Shown here: piece after piece, positions 56,882 through 64,000 of the stretch | Layout: the number at the start of each line of letters is the position of its first letter | Numbering within the stretch: position 1 is the first letter of the stretch | Translations under genes and position numbers: made by a program | Assembly: GCA_029821875.1 (NCBI GenBank) | Contig: JALGXW010000016.1 | Span: 1-64,000 of the forward strand | Length of the DNA: 64,000 bases | Direction: 5' to 3' | Origin: Candidatus Hebobacterum abditum | GTDB lineage: Bacteria > Armatimonadota > Hebobacteria > Hebobacterales > Hebobacteraceae | Notes under the pieces: model-generated | The model's database searches: none | Seen by the model: the letters and a program-made list of their open reading frames with translations, nothing else | Told to the model about the DNA's origin: nothing

Positions 56882-57775
56882 ATGCGGTCTGAGCGAATCT
56901 CAGTCGGCGCCGATCTGGCCCTGCTCGCGGTGGCGGCAATCTGGGGGCTCACGTTCACTGCAGTTCAGCGCGCGCTCGAGGACGCCGGCGCGTTCTCTTT
57001 CCTGACGGCCCGGTTCCTCATCGCGGCGTTGGTGCTGGCCGTCGTCTTCCCGAGGAGAGTCTCTCGCCTGAATAGGCGAGTCGTGTTGTTGGGGGGCCTC
57101 ATCGGCCTGTGGCTGACAGCGGGATACTCGCTGCAGACGGTCGGTCTCCTTTACACGACGGCCTCCAAGTCCGCCTTCATCACCGGCGTAAGCGTGGTGC
57201 TCACCCCGCTGCTGTCCTTTGCCGTCTCCCGCGTCCGCCCCCGCGCCTCGTCGGTCGGCGCCGTCGGCCTGGCAGTCGTGGGGCTGTACCTGCTCGCGTC
57301 ACCTGGTGCCGGGGGCGCAAACCTGGGGGACGTGCTCACGCTGGGGTGCGCCGTCGCCTTCGCACTGCACATAGTGACAACGGAGCGGGTGGCCCCCCGC
57401 CACGATCCTGTGTCGCTCGCCTTCTCGCAGATCGCCACAGCCGCGCTGGCTTCGGGGCTGCTCATGGCGCTGGCGGAGGGGCCGCGCCTGGCGCTCACTC
57501 CGTGGACTCTGTCCGCTCTGGTGGTCACCGGCGTCTTCGCCACCGCGGTCGCCTTCGGGGTGCAGATGTGGGCGCAGCGGCGCACCAGTGCCACGCACGT
57601 CGCGGTCATCTTCACCGCGGAGCCTATCTTCGCCGCCCTCTTCGCCTGGGTGATACAGGGCGAGGTGCTGGGTGTGAAAGGGATCCTGGGCGGGGCATCG
57701 ATCATCGCTGGCATCCTCATCGCGCAGCTAGGCGCGAGGGGACGAGCGGCCTCCGGCGGCGCGTCGGAGAGCTGA
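56882..57775 (+). CDS. EamA/DMT-family transporter
   Basis: 297 residues, ten hydrophobic segments in two similar halves. The halves begin DLALLAVAAIWGLTFTAVQRALE and NLGDVLTLGCAVAFALHIVTTERV, as in the EamA repeat, and the end TFTAEP-like box reads VAVIFTAEPIFAALFAWVIQGE. Members export amino acids, metabolites or drugs; the substrate is open. It is divergent from the fused protease gene, with 151 bases between. Confidence 0.88.
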   Translation: MRSERISVGADLALLAVAAIWGLTFTAVQRALEDAGAFSFLTARFLIAALVLAVVFPRRVSRLNRRVVLLGGLIGLWLTAGYSLQTVGLLYTTASKSAFITGVSVVLTPLLSFAVSRVRPRASSVGAVGLAVVGLYLLASPGAGGANLGDVLTLGCAVAFALHIVTTERVAPRHDPVSLAFSQIATAALASGLLMALAEGPRLALTPWTLSALVVTGVFATAVAFGVQMWAQRRTSATHVAVIFTAEPIFAALFAWVIQGEVLGVKGILGGASIIAGILIAQLGARGRAASGGASES

Positions 57776-57854
57776 GTTCGCAGATCACACAGGAGATCAG
57801 CCAAGAGGTCGGAAGGATGCTGAAGTTGACAAGGGCGGGAGGGAAGACGTCGCT

Positions 57855-58241
57855 ATGGGAAGCCAGCCTATGACTCGGCCAGGGCGAGGGATTCTCTGCA
57901 TCATGGTCGGGGCGATCTTGATGGTGGGGGTCGCGATCTTCCTGAAGAACCTCGGAGCGTTCATCGATGGCGTGGACTTCTACGTCGATATCCGCGTGAT
58001 GGGAACCATCGTCGGGGTGATCGCGCTCGTCGGAGCGGGCCTATGGCTGCGCGGCCACCAGGTCTACGCGAAGTCGAAGGGACGAACGCCCTTCTCCGGC
58101 TTCGCACTCGGTCTGCTGCCAGTGGTCGGGCTCGTCGTGCTGGCCGCGCTCCCAGCCCGGGCCGGGGGCGAAGCTGCCACTGGTCCCCCAGAGGGGGAGG
58201 GAGAGGCCTCCAAGCCGGAGGGCGAGCAGCAGGAATCTTGA
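57855..58241 (+). CDS. Small membrane protein of unknown function
   Basis: 128 residues. Three hydrophobic segments (GILCIMVGAILMVGVAIFL, VMGTIVGVIALVGAGLWL, GFALGLLPVVGLVVLAALPA) and a C-terminal low-complexity tail rich in Gly, Glu and Pro. No motif recognised. ATG 57855 follows GGGAGGG at a long distance; ATG 57870 is also possible. It lies 79 bases after the DMT gene and may be co-transcribed. Confidence 0.6.
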   Translation: MGSQPMTRPGRGILCIMVGAILMVGVAIFLKNLGAFIDGVDFYVDIRVMGTIVGVIALVGAGLWLRGHQVYAKSKGRTPFSGFALGLLPVVGLVVLAALPARAGGEAATGPPEGEGEASKPEGEQQES

Positions 58242-58373
58242 GATGACGCGCCCGCTGGCCGCTCTGGGCGTGTCGAACGGGCGCCAGGCGCAGAGCCACT
58301 CCGTGTAGCCGTCGCCTCGGCTGAACCCCTGGCTGTTTCCGTTTCAACACCTCAGTTTGCAGGCAATTGCCTC

Positions 58374-58403
58374 TTGTCGGGGGAGCCGAGAGGCCGGTAT
58401 CAT
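58374..58403 (+). promoter_or_regulatory. Promoter overlapping the second pilin-like gene start
   Basis: TTGTCG at 58374-58379, an 18-bp spacer, TATCAT at 58398-58403. The expected start point is near 58410, the same place as the ATG at 58409, so the mRNA may be leaderless. Confidence 0.5.
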
Positions 58404-58408
58404 GAGGC

Positions 58409-59008
58409 ATGCACCGTAGCCTGGGACGGGACCGGGCCTTGACGCTGGTCGAGACTCTCGTGGTTACGGCAATCATAGGCGTTCTGGCCGGGCTCCTGTT
58501 CCCCACATTCGCGAAGGCAAGGGACGGGGCGAAGCGGGCGTCGTGCATGAACCAGCTCCGCCAGCTCGGCATGGCCATGCAGATGTACACGGCCGATCAT
58601 GGGGAGCTCGCGCCCTGGTTGTCCGCGGTCTGTCCCACCTACTGCCCAGACGCCAGCGTCTTCGTCTGCCCCTCAGACCCGGCCGCCGGCCGCCACGATG
58701 CCAGCGCCTACATGGAGGGCGCCACCCGTCTTCCCTCGGGCGTCAGCTATACCTATCTCCCGAACTGGAAGTACGCCTGGGAGCTGGGGTGGTGGGGCCG
58801 GCCGCCACACTACGGCCGGGGGAAGTGGCGTGACAGCACGCCGCTCGCGATGTGTCACTGGCACTGGGGGAAGCGTTGGGATCCAGAGCTAGACGCCCAG
58901 GCCTGGGGCAAGGATCCCAAGGGCTGGGTGGTCCTCTTGGAGGCCGGGGGCAGCGTTCGCCGGATCAGAGCCGAACAGCCGGTGAGCGAGTTCGACCCGA
59001 CTGCTTGA
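58409..59008 (+). CDS. Type IV pilin-like protein, short form
   Basis: 199 residues. The pilin leader is ALTLVETLVVTAIIGVLAGLLFPTFAKARDGAKRASCMNQLRQLG in parts, with Glu at position 5 of the mature form. The processing site before it reads RDRA|LT rather than G|FT, so cleavage is less certain. The body has repeated Trp and Pro and ends without the H-x9-DG motif. No Shine-Dalgarno site precedes ATG 58409. It is convergent with the transglutaminase-like gene. Confidence 0.75.
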   Translation: MHRSLGRDRALTLVETLVVTAIIGVLAGLLFPTFAKARDGAKRASCMNQLRQLGMAMQMYTADHGELAPWLSAVCPTYCPDASVFVCPSDPAAGRHDASAYMEGATRLPSGVSYTYLPNWKYAWELGWWGRPPHYGRGKWRDSTPLAMCHWHWGKRWDPELDAQAWGKDPKGWVVLLEAGGSVRRIRAEQPVSEFDPTA

Positions 59009-59023
59009 GGGGGCAGGCCGGGC

Positions 59024-60265
59024 TCATCTCACCTCGTACCGCAGCAGGCCCTCGTGTCTCTTGCTGCTGGGAAAACGGGCGAACACTCCAGCCTGACCTC
59101 TCTCAACAACGACCTCGCCGGAGAAGACTCCGTCGCCTGCCGGTGCCAGATGTCTCGCGAGCCCGTTCACGCCCACGATCACGTCCTCCGCGCCCGGGGC
59201 ACGCACTCGGAAGTGGACCCGCGCATCCGCCTTCAGGATCCCGGAGATGGGCGAGGCGAGATGGCACCCTCGCTCCTGAAACGACAGATACATCTTCGGG
59301 AACACCTCGTGGGCCGAGCCTTTGGCGTGAATGGCGTACTCGAGTGCCGAATCGTACTCCTGTGCGGCGGCGTTTCGCTCGCGAGCGAAGACGCGCAGCA
59401 CGTAGTCGCCCGGAGCGGGGAAGACTGCACGAATCACGAACCCGCGTGCTTCCCTCTGGGTGAAGGTGTGGTTTTCGTCTAGGGTCCATCCGTTCTGCAA
59501 CAGAGACGCCACAACTAACGTCTCCTCCGACGCCCCAATGGTGATGGTCAGGGAGTCGTCCACTTCGATGTTGCCCCTCTCATGGCTGACCAGGCGCAGA
59601 CCGTGCTCGAAGAAGGCTGACTGGACCCAAGCGCGCGCCAGGAACTCCGCTTTCGTGACCGGCCTCTGGAGCAGCTGCCATCTGTCCTCCGATGGGAGAT
59701 GGTCGTAGATGAAGAGCTCGGGCGGCGTAAGGAAGTAGTGGTCGGTGAATCGCTTCTCGAACTGCATTCGCTCATTCAGCCTGCCCGCGCCCCACGTGCA
59801 GTCGAGAAGCGCCCATCTCCCGTCGATCTTCACCGCGTTCCAGTCGTGTGTCAGCAGGCCGTCAGCGCTGATTGCCGCTTGGGGGCCCATGCCCTTGGCA
59901 TGTCCGTGGATGACCTCGGCATCCAGACCTGCCGCGTCCGCCAGTGCCTTGAAGAGCGCCGCGTATCCGGCGCAGACTGCTCTTCTCTCTGCTAGCACCG
60001 ACCTGGGGTCAGGAGGCCGCCCGAATCGCGACACATCGTAGTTGATGTTGAGGGCCATCCAGGTAAACAACGCCCGCGCCTTCTCACGGTCACTTCGGGC
60101 CGGCCCCGTGAGGTAGGTGGCGAGCGACGTGATCGAAGTGCAAGCGGCCGACGGGGCAGCTCGGGCATGCGCGTCGATGGCGGCGAACTCGGCCTCTGCG
60201 CCGACGGCCAAGGGCGCAGATCCCACGAACAACGCCATCAGGACCAGGGATACCATCCTCACCAT
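59024..60265 (-). CDS. Secreted transglutaminase-like protein (kyphoscoliosis-peptidase type)
   Basis: 413 residues from ATG 60265 (GGGAG eight bases upstream). Signal peptide VSLVLMALFVGSAPLAVGAEAEF. The transglutaminase core shows the triad: Cys in ERRAVCAGYAALFKALADAAG, His in LLTHDWNAVKIDGRWALLDCTWGAG, and the Asp of that second block. Beta-rich C-terminal domains follow. Bacterial members can be proteases or cross-linkers of the envelope. The frame continues upstream to 60409 without a signal sequence, which I reject. Confidence 0.85.
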   Translation of the reverse strand: MVRMVSLVLMALFVGSAPLAVGAEAEFAAIDAHARAAPSAACTSITSLATYLTGPARSDREKARALFTWMALNINYDVSRFGRPPDPRSVLAERRAVCAGYAALFKALADAAGLDAEVIHGHAKGMGPQAAISADGLLTHDWNAVKIDGRWALLDCTWGAGRLNERMQFEKRFTDHYFLTPPELFIYDHLPSEDRWQLLQRPVTKAEFLARAWVQSAFFEHGLRLVSHERGNIEVDDSLTITIGASEETLVVASLLQNGWTLDENHTFTQREARGFVIRAVFPAPGDYVLRVFARERNAAAQEYDSALEYAIHAKGSAHEVFPKMYLSFQERGCHLASPISGILKADARVHFRVRAPGAEDVIVGVNGLARHLAPAGDGVFSGEVVVERGQAGVFARFPSSKRHEGLLRYEVR

Positions 60266-60440
60266 TCGCTTGTCTCCCGGGATATCATTTCCACATGCGC
60301 GGTGCTCACAAGCCATTTCGATCTCCATCTCTGGCCGATCGTAGCCCCAGGTTGACCATGCTCTGGCCCCGGTCTCGTAGGAGATGCCGCGCCTCTGTGG
60401 TAGGCCCATTCAGGAGCGTGTGGCCTCCTGGGGGTAGTGA

Positions 60441-61625
60441 ATGAAGATCTCTGATGTTGTGCTGACCGAGGTGACCGGCGAGTTTCCGGCTGACGAGCTC
60501 CAGGCTGCGGAGCGGGGTTCGAGGCCGCTCGACGTGTATCCCGAGTTCCGGGGCACGCGGACGTTCGAGCCGTCGCACGCGCCTGACGAGAAGGTCCGAC
60601 AATCGGACGTGTACCTGGAGGTCCACACCGACGAAGGAGTGACTGGGCTGTTCGGGCCGGTGGACGGCGGTCACGCCATCATCCTGCGGAGGGAGATTCG
60701 AGACTTCCTGATCGGCCGCGATCCTCTTGCCATCGAGAAGACCTGGGACCTCCTGCTGCGCCGCAACCGGCATGCCCGGTCCAGCTACTACATGATGGCG
60801 ATGAGCGCACTCGACTGTGCTCTGTGGGATCTCAAAGGAAAGGCGCTGGGGCAGCCGGTGTATCGGCTGCTCGGGGGCCCGGTTCAGGAGCCTGTGCGAG
60901 CGTACGCGAGCATGCTCGGCTTCTCCCTGGAACCGGAGGCGCTGGCCGAGCGGGCGGCGGAGTACAAGCAGCTCGGATACTGGGCCCAGAAATGGTTCTT
61001 CCGGCATGGGCCGCCCGATGGCGACGAGGGGGCCGCAGAGAACGTCGAGGTCGCCCGCACCTTGCGCCAAGCCGTCGGCGACGATATCGCGCTCATGTTC
61101 GACGCCTTCAACTCCTGGGATGTGCCGTATGCGATCGATGTTGCGCGCCGGATCGCGCCGTACCGGCCGGGGTGGCTGGAAGAGCCTGTGCCGGTCGATC
61201 GGATCGAAGGGCTGCGCAGAATCCGGGAGCGCAGCGGCATTCCCATCGCCACCGGCGAGCACCTCTACACTCGGTGGCAGGTCAAGCAGATCCTCGACGC
61301 AGGTGCGGCCGATGTGATTCAGGCCGATCCCGACTGGTGTGGCGGCATCAGCGAGTTGGTCAAGATCGCCGCGCTCTGCTCGGCCTACGATGTGCCCGTG
61401 TGCCCGCACGGTCACTCGCTGCATGCGGCGTTGCATGTGGCCGCCGCGCTGCCGCATTCAGTCTTGCCGCAGGTGGAGTTCCTGATACTTCATCAGCGAC
61501 ACAAGCAGCGCTTCATGAAGGGATTCCTCGAGCCCGAGTCGGGGGTGATCCAGCCGCCCGAAACGCCGGGATTGGGAATAGAGATAGACCCCGCGAAGGT
61601 GCAGTCGCGACGAGCTGTAGAGTAG
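60441..61625 (+). CDS. Enolase-superfamily sugar-acid dehydratase (mandelate racemase type)
   Basis: 394 residues. N-terminal capping domain, then the barrel with a catalytic-strand lysine (AQKWFFRHG), metal ligands Asp in ALMFDAFNSWD, Glu in WLEEPVPV and Glu in ATGEHLYTRW, and the general-base His in CPHGHSLHAALHV. This is the pattern of acid-sugar dehydratases such as D-galactonate or mannonate dehydratase. The substrate is not set by these residues. It is divergent from the transglutaminase-like gene. Confidence 0.85.
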   Translation: MKISDVVLTEVTGEFPADELQAAERGSRPLDVYPEFRGTRTFEPSHAPDEKVRQSDVYLEVHTDEGVTGLFGPVDGGHAIILRREIRDFLIGRDPLAIEKTWDLLLRRNRHARSSYYMMAMSALDCALWDLKGKALGQPVYRLLGGPVQEPVRAYASMLGFSLEPEALAERAAEYKQLGYWAQKWFFRHGPPDGDEGAAENVEVARTLRQAVGDDIALMFDAFNSWDVPYAIDVARRIAPYRPGWLEEPVPVDRIEGLRRIRERSGIPIATGEHLYTRWQVKQILDAGAADVIQADPDWCGGISELVKIAALCSAYDVPVCPHGHSLHAALHVAAALPHSVLPQVEFLILHQRHKQRFMKGFLEPESGVIQPPETPGLGIEIDPAKVQSRRAVE

Positions 61626-61671
61626 GACAGGAGGTCACTCACGATCGCGCATGTGACCTGCGCTCGTCATG

Positions 61672-63162
61672 TCACCACAGATGCAGCAGCGCGTCGACCG
61701 GGGCGTAGTCGTCAGTGAGGACAGGGACATCGCCAGTGGCCACGGGCTGGGACACATGGTCATCTAGGCGCTGCGGAAGCTTGTCGTCCTTGATGAGCTT
61801 CCCCTGAAGCTGTGCAGCCCGCTGTCGCAGGTCGCTAAGTGGGAAGCTCTGACTCGCGTTGACCGCGAAGACCTCGATGTTGATCCAAGTCCCGCCGCTG
61901 GCTCTCACCTTGAAGGCGGAGACCCGAGGGAACACCTCTGCCATCGTCTTGTACACCGACCGGAAGAACTTGCTCCTCGGTCCGGTCACCTGGCCGACGA
62001 CGTTGTTCACAAGGACTCCACCGGGGCTGAGCCGGCTCTTGGCGATGGTGAAGAACTCCCGAGTTGTCAGGAAGAAGGGCACGGTGTCTGAGTAGTAGGC
62101 GTCGAGTAATATCATGTCCCACTTCTGCTCGGCGCGCCGCAGGAACTGGCGGCCGTCGGCCTCGTGTATACTGAGTCGAGGCCCGGTCTTCACATCGAAG
62201 TACTGGCGCGCGATCCTGATGACAGCCGGATCGATCTCCACTGCGTCGACTGTCACCTGCGGGTAGTCCCGAACGAATCGCTTAGGCACCGTTCCGCCAC
62301 CCAGTCCGATGACCAGAACCCGGCGGATGTTCGGGTTGAAGAGGAACGCCAGGTCCACGTAGTCGGAGTAGGGGAGGCCGCGGCCGTGCGGGTCCCGCAG
62401 GTCCATCTGCGTGTGCCAGATGTTGTCTGCGCGCAGCCAGCGATAGTGGTCATCCTCCGTTACAAACAGGCGGTGATAGGAGCTGTCGCGTTCGAGCAGT
62501 ATCTGCTCTTTGGCGTGGCTCGGCTGAGGGACCAGCAGGAGCAGGAAAGCGATAGCAGCGGCGGAGCCGACGCGTCGGCGTTGTGTCAGGGAGAGACAGA
62601 GGAGCGCGGTCACGACAAGGCCGGCTCCGAGCAGGTAGAGTATCTTCTTTGTTCCCAAGGCGGGGATCAGGTAGAAGGCGGTCCCCAATGTGCCCGCGAT
62701 GCTCCCGATGGTCGAGACGGCGTAGACGGCCCCGGCTGTCCGGCCCACTTCGCCTATGCTGTGTGCCGTCAGGCGGATGACGAAGGGAGAGGTGACTGCC
62801 ATCAGCGCCCCAGGCAGGAAGAACAGGATCATGCATGTGATCAGGGAGCCGGCGCGCACGTCCGTATACCGCACCGAGACAGCGTCGGCGACGGCCGAGC
62901 CGTAGCGCGGCAGCAGGAACACGAGCGCGGCCGACAACAGGAGTGTGGTGCCCAGAACGCCGGCGCTCGGCCAGCGGTCGACGAGCCTGCCCCCGAGGTA
63001 GTAGCCGATGCTGAGCGCGGCCAGGAACACTCCTATGAGGCTCCCCCACACGAATATGGATCCCCCGAAGGAGGGCGCCAGCACGCGGAAGCCAACGAGT
63101 TCGAGCGCCATGAGAATGGCGCCCGCCAGAAACGCCACTAGAAGCAGAAGCCCTCTGCGCAT
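61672..63162 (-). CDS. MFS-like membrane domain fused to spermidine-synthase-like domain
   Basis: 496 residues, ATG 63162 with AAGGG upstream. Six or seven membrane helices occupy residues 1-210 (LLLLVAFLAGAILMALELVGF, SLIGVFLAALSIGYYLGGRL), then a Rossmann domain of the spermidine synthase fold (RRVLVIGLGGGTVPKRFVRDYPQVTVDAVEIDP, WDMILLDAYYSDTVPFFLTT). The active-site Asp region ILLDAY is present. Fused proteins of this kind are common and their substrate is often unknown, so polyamine synthesis should not be assumed. Confidence 0.88.
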   Translation of the reverse strand: MRRGLLLLVAFLAGAILMALELVGFRVLAPSFGGSIFVWGSLIGVFLAALSIGYYLGGRLVDRWPSAGVLGTTLLLSAALVFLLPRYGSAVADAVSVRYTDVRAGSLITCMILFFLPGALMAVTSPFVIRLTAHSIGEVGRTAGAVYAVSTIGSIAGTLGTAFYLIPALGTKKILYLLGAGLVVTALLCLSLTQRRRVGSAAAIAFLLLLVPQPSHAKEQILLERDSSYHRLFVTEDDHYRWLRADNIWHTQMDLRDPHGRGLPYSDYVDLAFLFNPNIRRVLVIGLGGGTVPKRFVRDYPQVTVDAVEIDPAVIRIARQYFDVKTGPRLSIHEADGRQFLRRAEQKWDMILLDAYYSDTVPFFLTTREFFTIAKSRLSPGGVLVNNVVGQVTGPRSKFFRSVYKTMAEVFPRVSAFKVRASGGTWINIEVFAVNASQSFPLSDLRQRAAQLQGKLIKDDKLPQRLDDHVSQPVATGDVPVLTDDYAPVDALLHLW

Positions 63163-63545
63163 TTTCCCTTCTCGAGCCGCTCAGGAGCCCTGGGGCGTCG
63201 TCTCCCCCAAAATACGTGTTCAACAGCCCCGAGAGCGCTCCTCTGACGGGATCGCGTTCGCCTCAGTCTCAATGCAGATCGCCGAATCAGAGGGAATGCG
63301 ATTGTTACCATTTTCGTCTTATAGATGCAAGAACCGCGAGGTAGACATGAGATAGCAGCTCAATTGGGCACTCTCACCTTGCCCCGTCCGTCACGCGATC
63401 GTGACGATGCCGAGGACCCGCCGGTGGCGGTTCCTCGGCGCGTGTGGTCGTCCGCTTCTCCGCCGCTCAGAAGGATATCGCGCCGGGGAAGGGAAGACTG
63501 CGGCCCGGACGGACACGTCCCAAGTCAGGGGAAAGGTGTAACAGC
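63163..63545. other. Divergent intergenic region with two adjacent hairpins
   Basis: 383 bases. Two strong inverted repeats stand side by side: 63389-63406 (7-bp arms, CGAT loop) and 63409-63439 (8-bp plus 5-bp stem with one mismatch, GGT loop), about 107 bases before the ThuA-family start. No T-run follows. No gene seen. Confidence 0.55.
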
Positions 63546-64000
63546 ATGTCGAGCAAGACCATCAGGGTGACGGTCTGGAACGAGTTCCGACACGAGAAGA
63601 CCGATGAGGTCGTGAAGAAGCTGTATCCGAAGGGCATCCATGCGGCCATCGCGGATCACCTCAACGCCCAGGACGGGATCGAGGCCGGGACCGCGGCCCT
63701 GGACGAGCCGGCACATGGGCTGCCGGAGAAGGTGCTGAAGGCCACAGATGTGGTCATCTGGTGGGGGCACATGGCCCATCACGAAGTGGCAGATGAGGTG
63801 GTGGCGCGCGTTCGCGAGCACGTGCTCTCAGGCATGGGGCTGATCTGCCTCCACTCCGCGCACTTCTCGAAGGTCTTCCGCACGATGATGGGGACCAACT
63901 GCTCCCTAAAATGGCGGGAGGTGAACGAGAAGGAGCGGCTGTGGAACATCGAGCCGGGCCACCCGATCACCGGGGGCATCGGCGAGTACTTCGAGCTGCC
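63546..64000 (+). CDS. ThuA-family protein (cut by window end)
   Basis: At least 151 residues from ATG 63546 (AAAGGTG upstream). [32 protein letters not shown] is the characteristic ThuA opening, then [21 protein letters not shown] and [19 protein letters not shown], with the glutamine-amidotransferase-like fold. ThuA genes take part in trehalose and related disaccharide use in rhizobia, and similar proteins often lie beside Gfo/Idh/MocA enzymes. The 3' end is beyond the window. Confidence 0.88.
   Translation, partial: MSSKTIRVTVWNEFRHEKTDEVVKKLYPKGIHAAIADHLNAQDGIEAGTAALDEPAHGLPEKVLKATDVVIWWGHMAHHEVADEVVARVREHVLSGMGLICLHSAHFSKVFRTMMGTNCSLKWREVNEKERLWNIEPGHPITGGIGEYFEL

Overview
This is a high-GC bacterial chromosome segment with dense, mostly operonic genes, frequent GTG/TTG starts and Shine-Dalgarno sites. 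The best guess for the source is Armatimonadota or a close relative. The reasons are two type IV pilin-like proteins of the DUF1559 kind (N-terminal methylation motif followed by FPVFSRARESAR, and a late H-x9-DG motif), triple SLH domains with TRDQMAVYIARA-type ends, the CsaB/DUF5693 pair that goes with SLH anchoring, and an ATP synthase operon followed by murA and mbl/mreB. This assignment is inference; no rRNA or tRNA gene was found in the window.

Layout. 0-1.3 kb: end of a tandem universal stress protein, a MazG-like pyrophosphohydrolase, and a convergent bifunctional-nuclease-domain protein. 1.4-11.1 kb: a full F1Fo ATP synthase operon (AtpQ-like, I, B, E, F, H, A, G, D, C) running into murA and mreB/mbl behind a good sigma70-type promoter. 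11-17.6 kb: an M48 metallopeptidase (minus strand), an unknown protein with a strong terminator, rplS-lepB-rnhB, rpoZ-dnaJ, then a convergent Gfo/Idh/MocA oxidoreductase. 17.7-22.2 kb: mfd-ricT on the minus strand. 22.3-26.7 kb: a riboflavin operon (small membrane protein, ribD, ribE, ribBA, ribH) plus dtd. 26.8-27.2 kb: an IscU-type scaffold.

27.4-34.4 kb is the main surface-protein island: a secreted propeller-like protein, a lipoprotein with a C25/caspase-like protease domain and three SLH domains, and a 1098-residue secreted protein made of 21 'DGSCW' repeats of about 41 residues plus three SLH domains. 34.7-41.5 kb: citramalate synthase, an EnvC/M23 hydrolase, a SpoIIE-type membrane phosphatase, and a minus-strand amino-sugar cluster (BadF-type kinase, NanE, and an internally shortened amidohydrolase). 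41.6-44.7 kb: DUF5693 and CsaB, whose product (pyruvylated wall polymer) is the known ligand of SLH domains, so this operon and the 29-34 kb island probably work together.

45-52 kb: an unknown secreted protein, a membrane GAF sensor divergent from an ANTAR response regulator, a GT39 glycosyltransferase divergent from a GT2-HpnK/YdjC fusion, and an AraC-type DNA-binding domain lacking a clear start. 52.4-64 kb: two pilin-like proteins, a GT-C-like membrane protein, a fusion of a DUF4932-like metallopeptidase to a YhfC-like intramembrane protease module, a DMT transporter, a transglutaminase-like protein, an enolase-superfamily enzyme, an MFS-spermidine-synthase fusion, and the start of a ThuA-family protein cut by the window end.

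The strongest candidates for something undescribed are the two-protease fusion at 54.8-56.7 kb, the DGSCW repeat surface protein with its lipoprotein-SLH protease neighbour, and the GAF/ANTAR divergent pair that lacks a histidine kinase.
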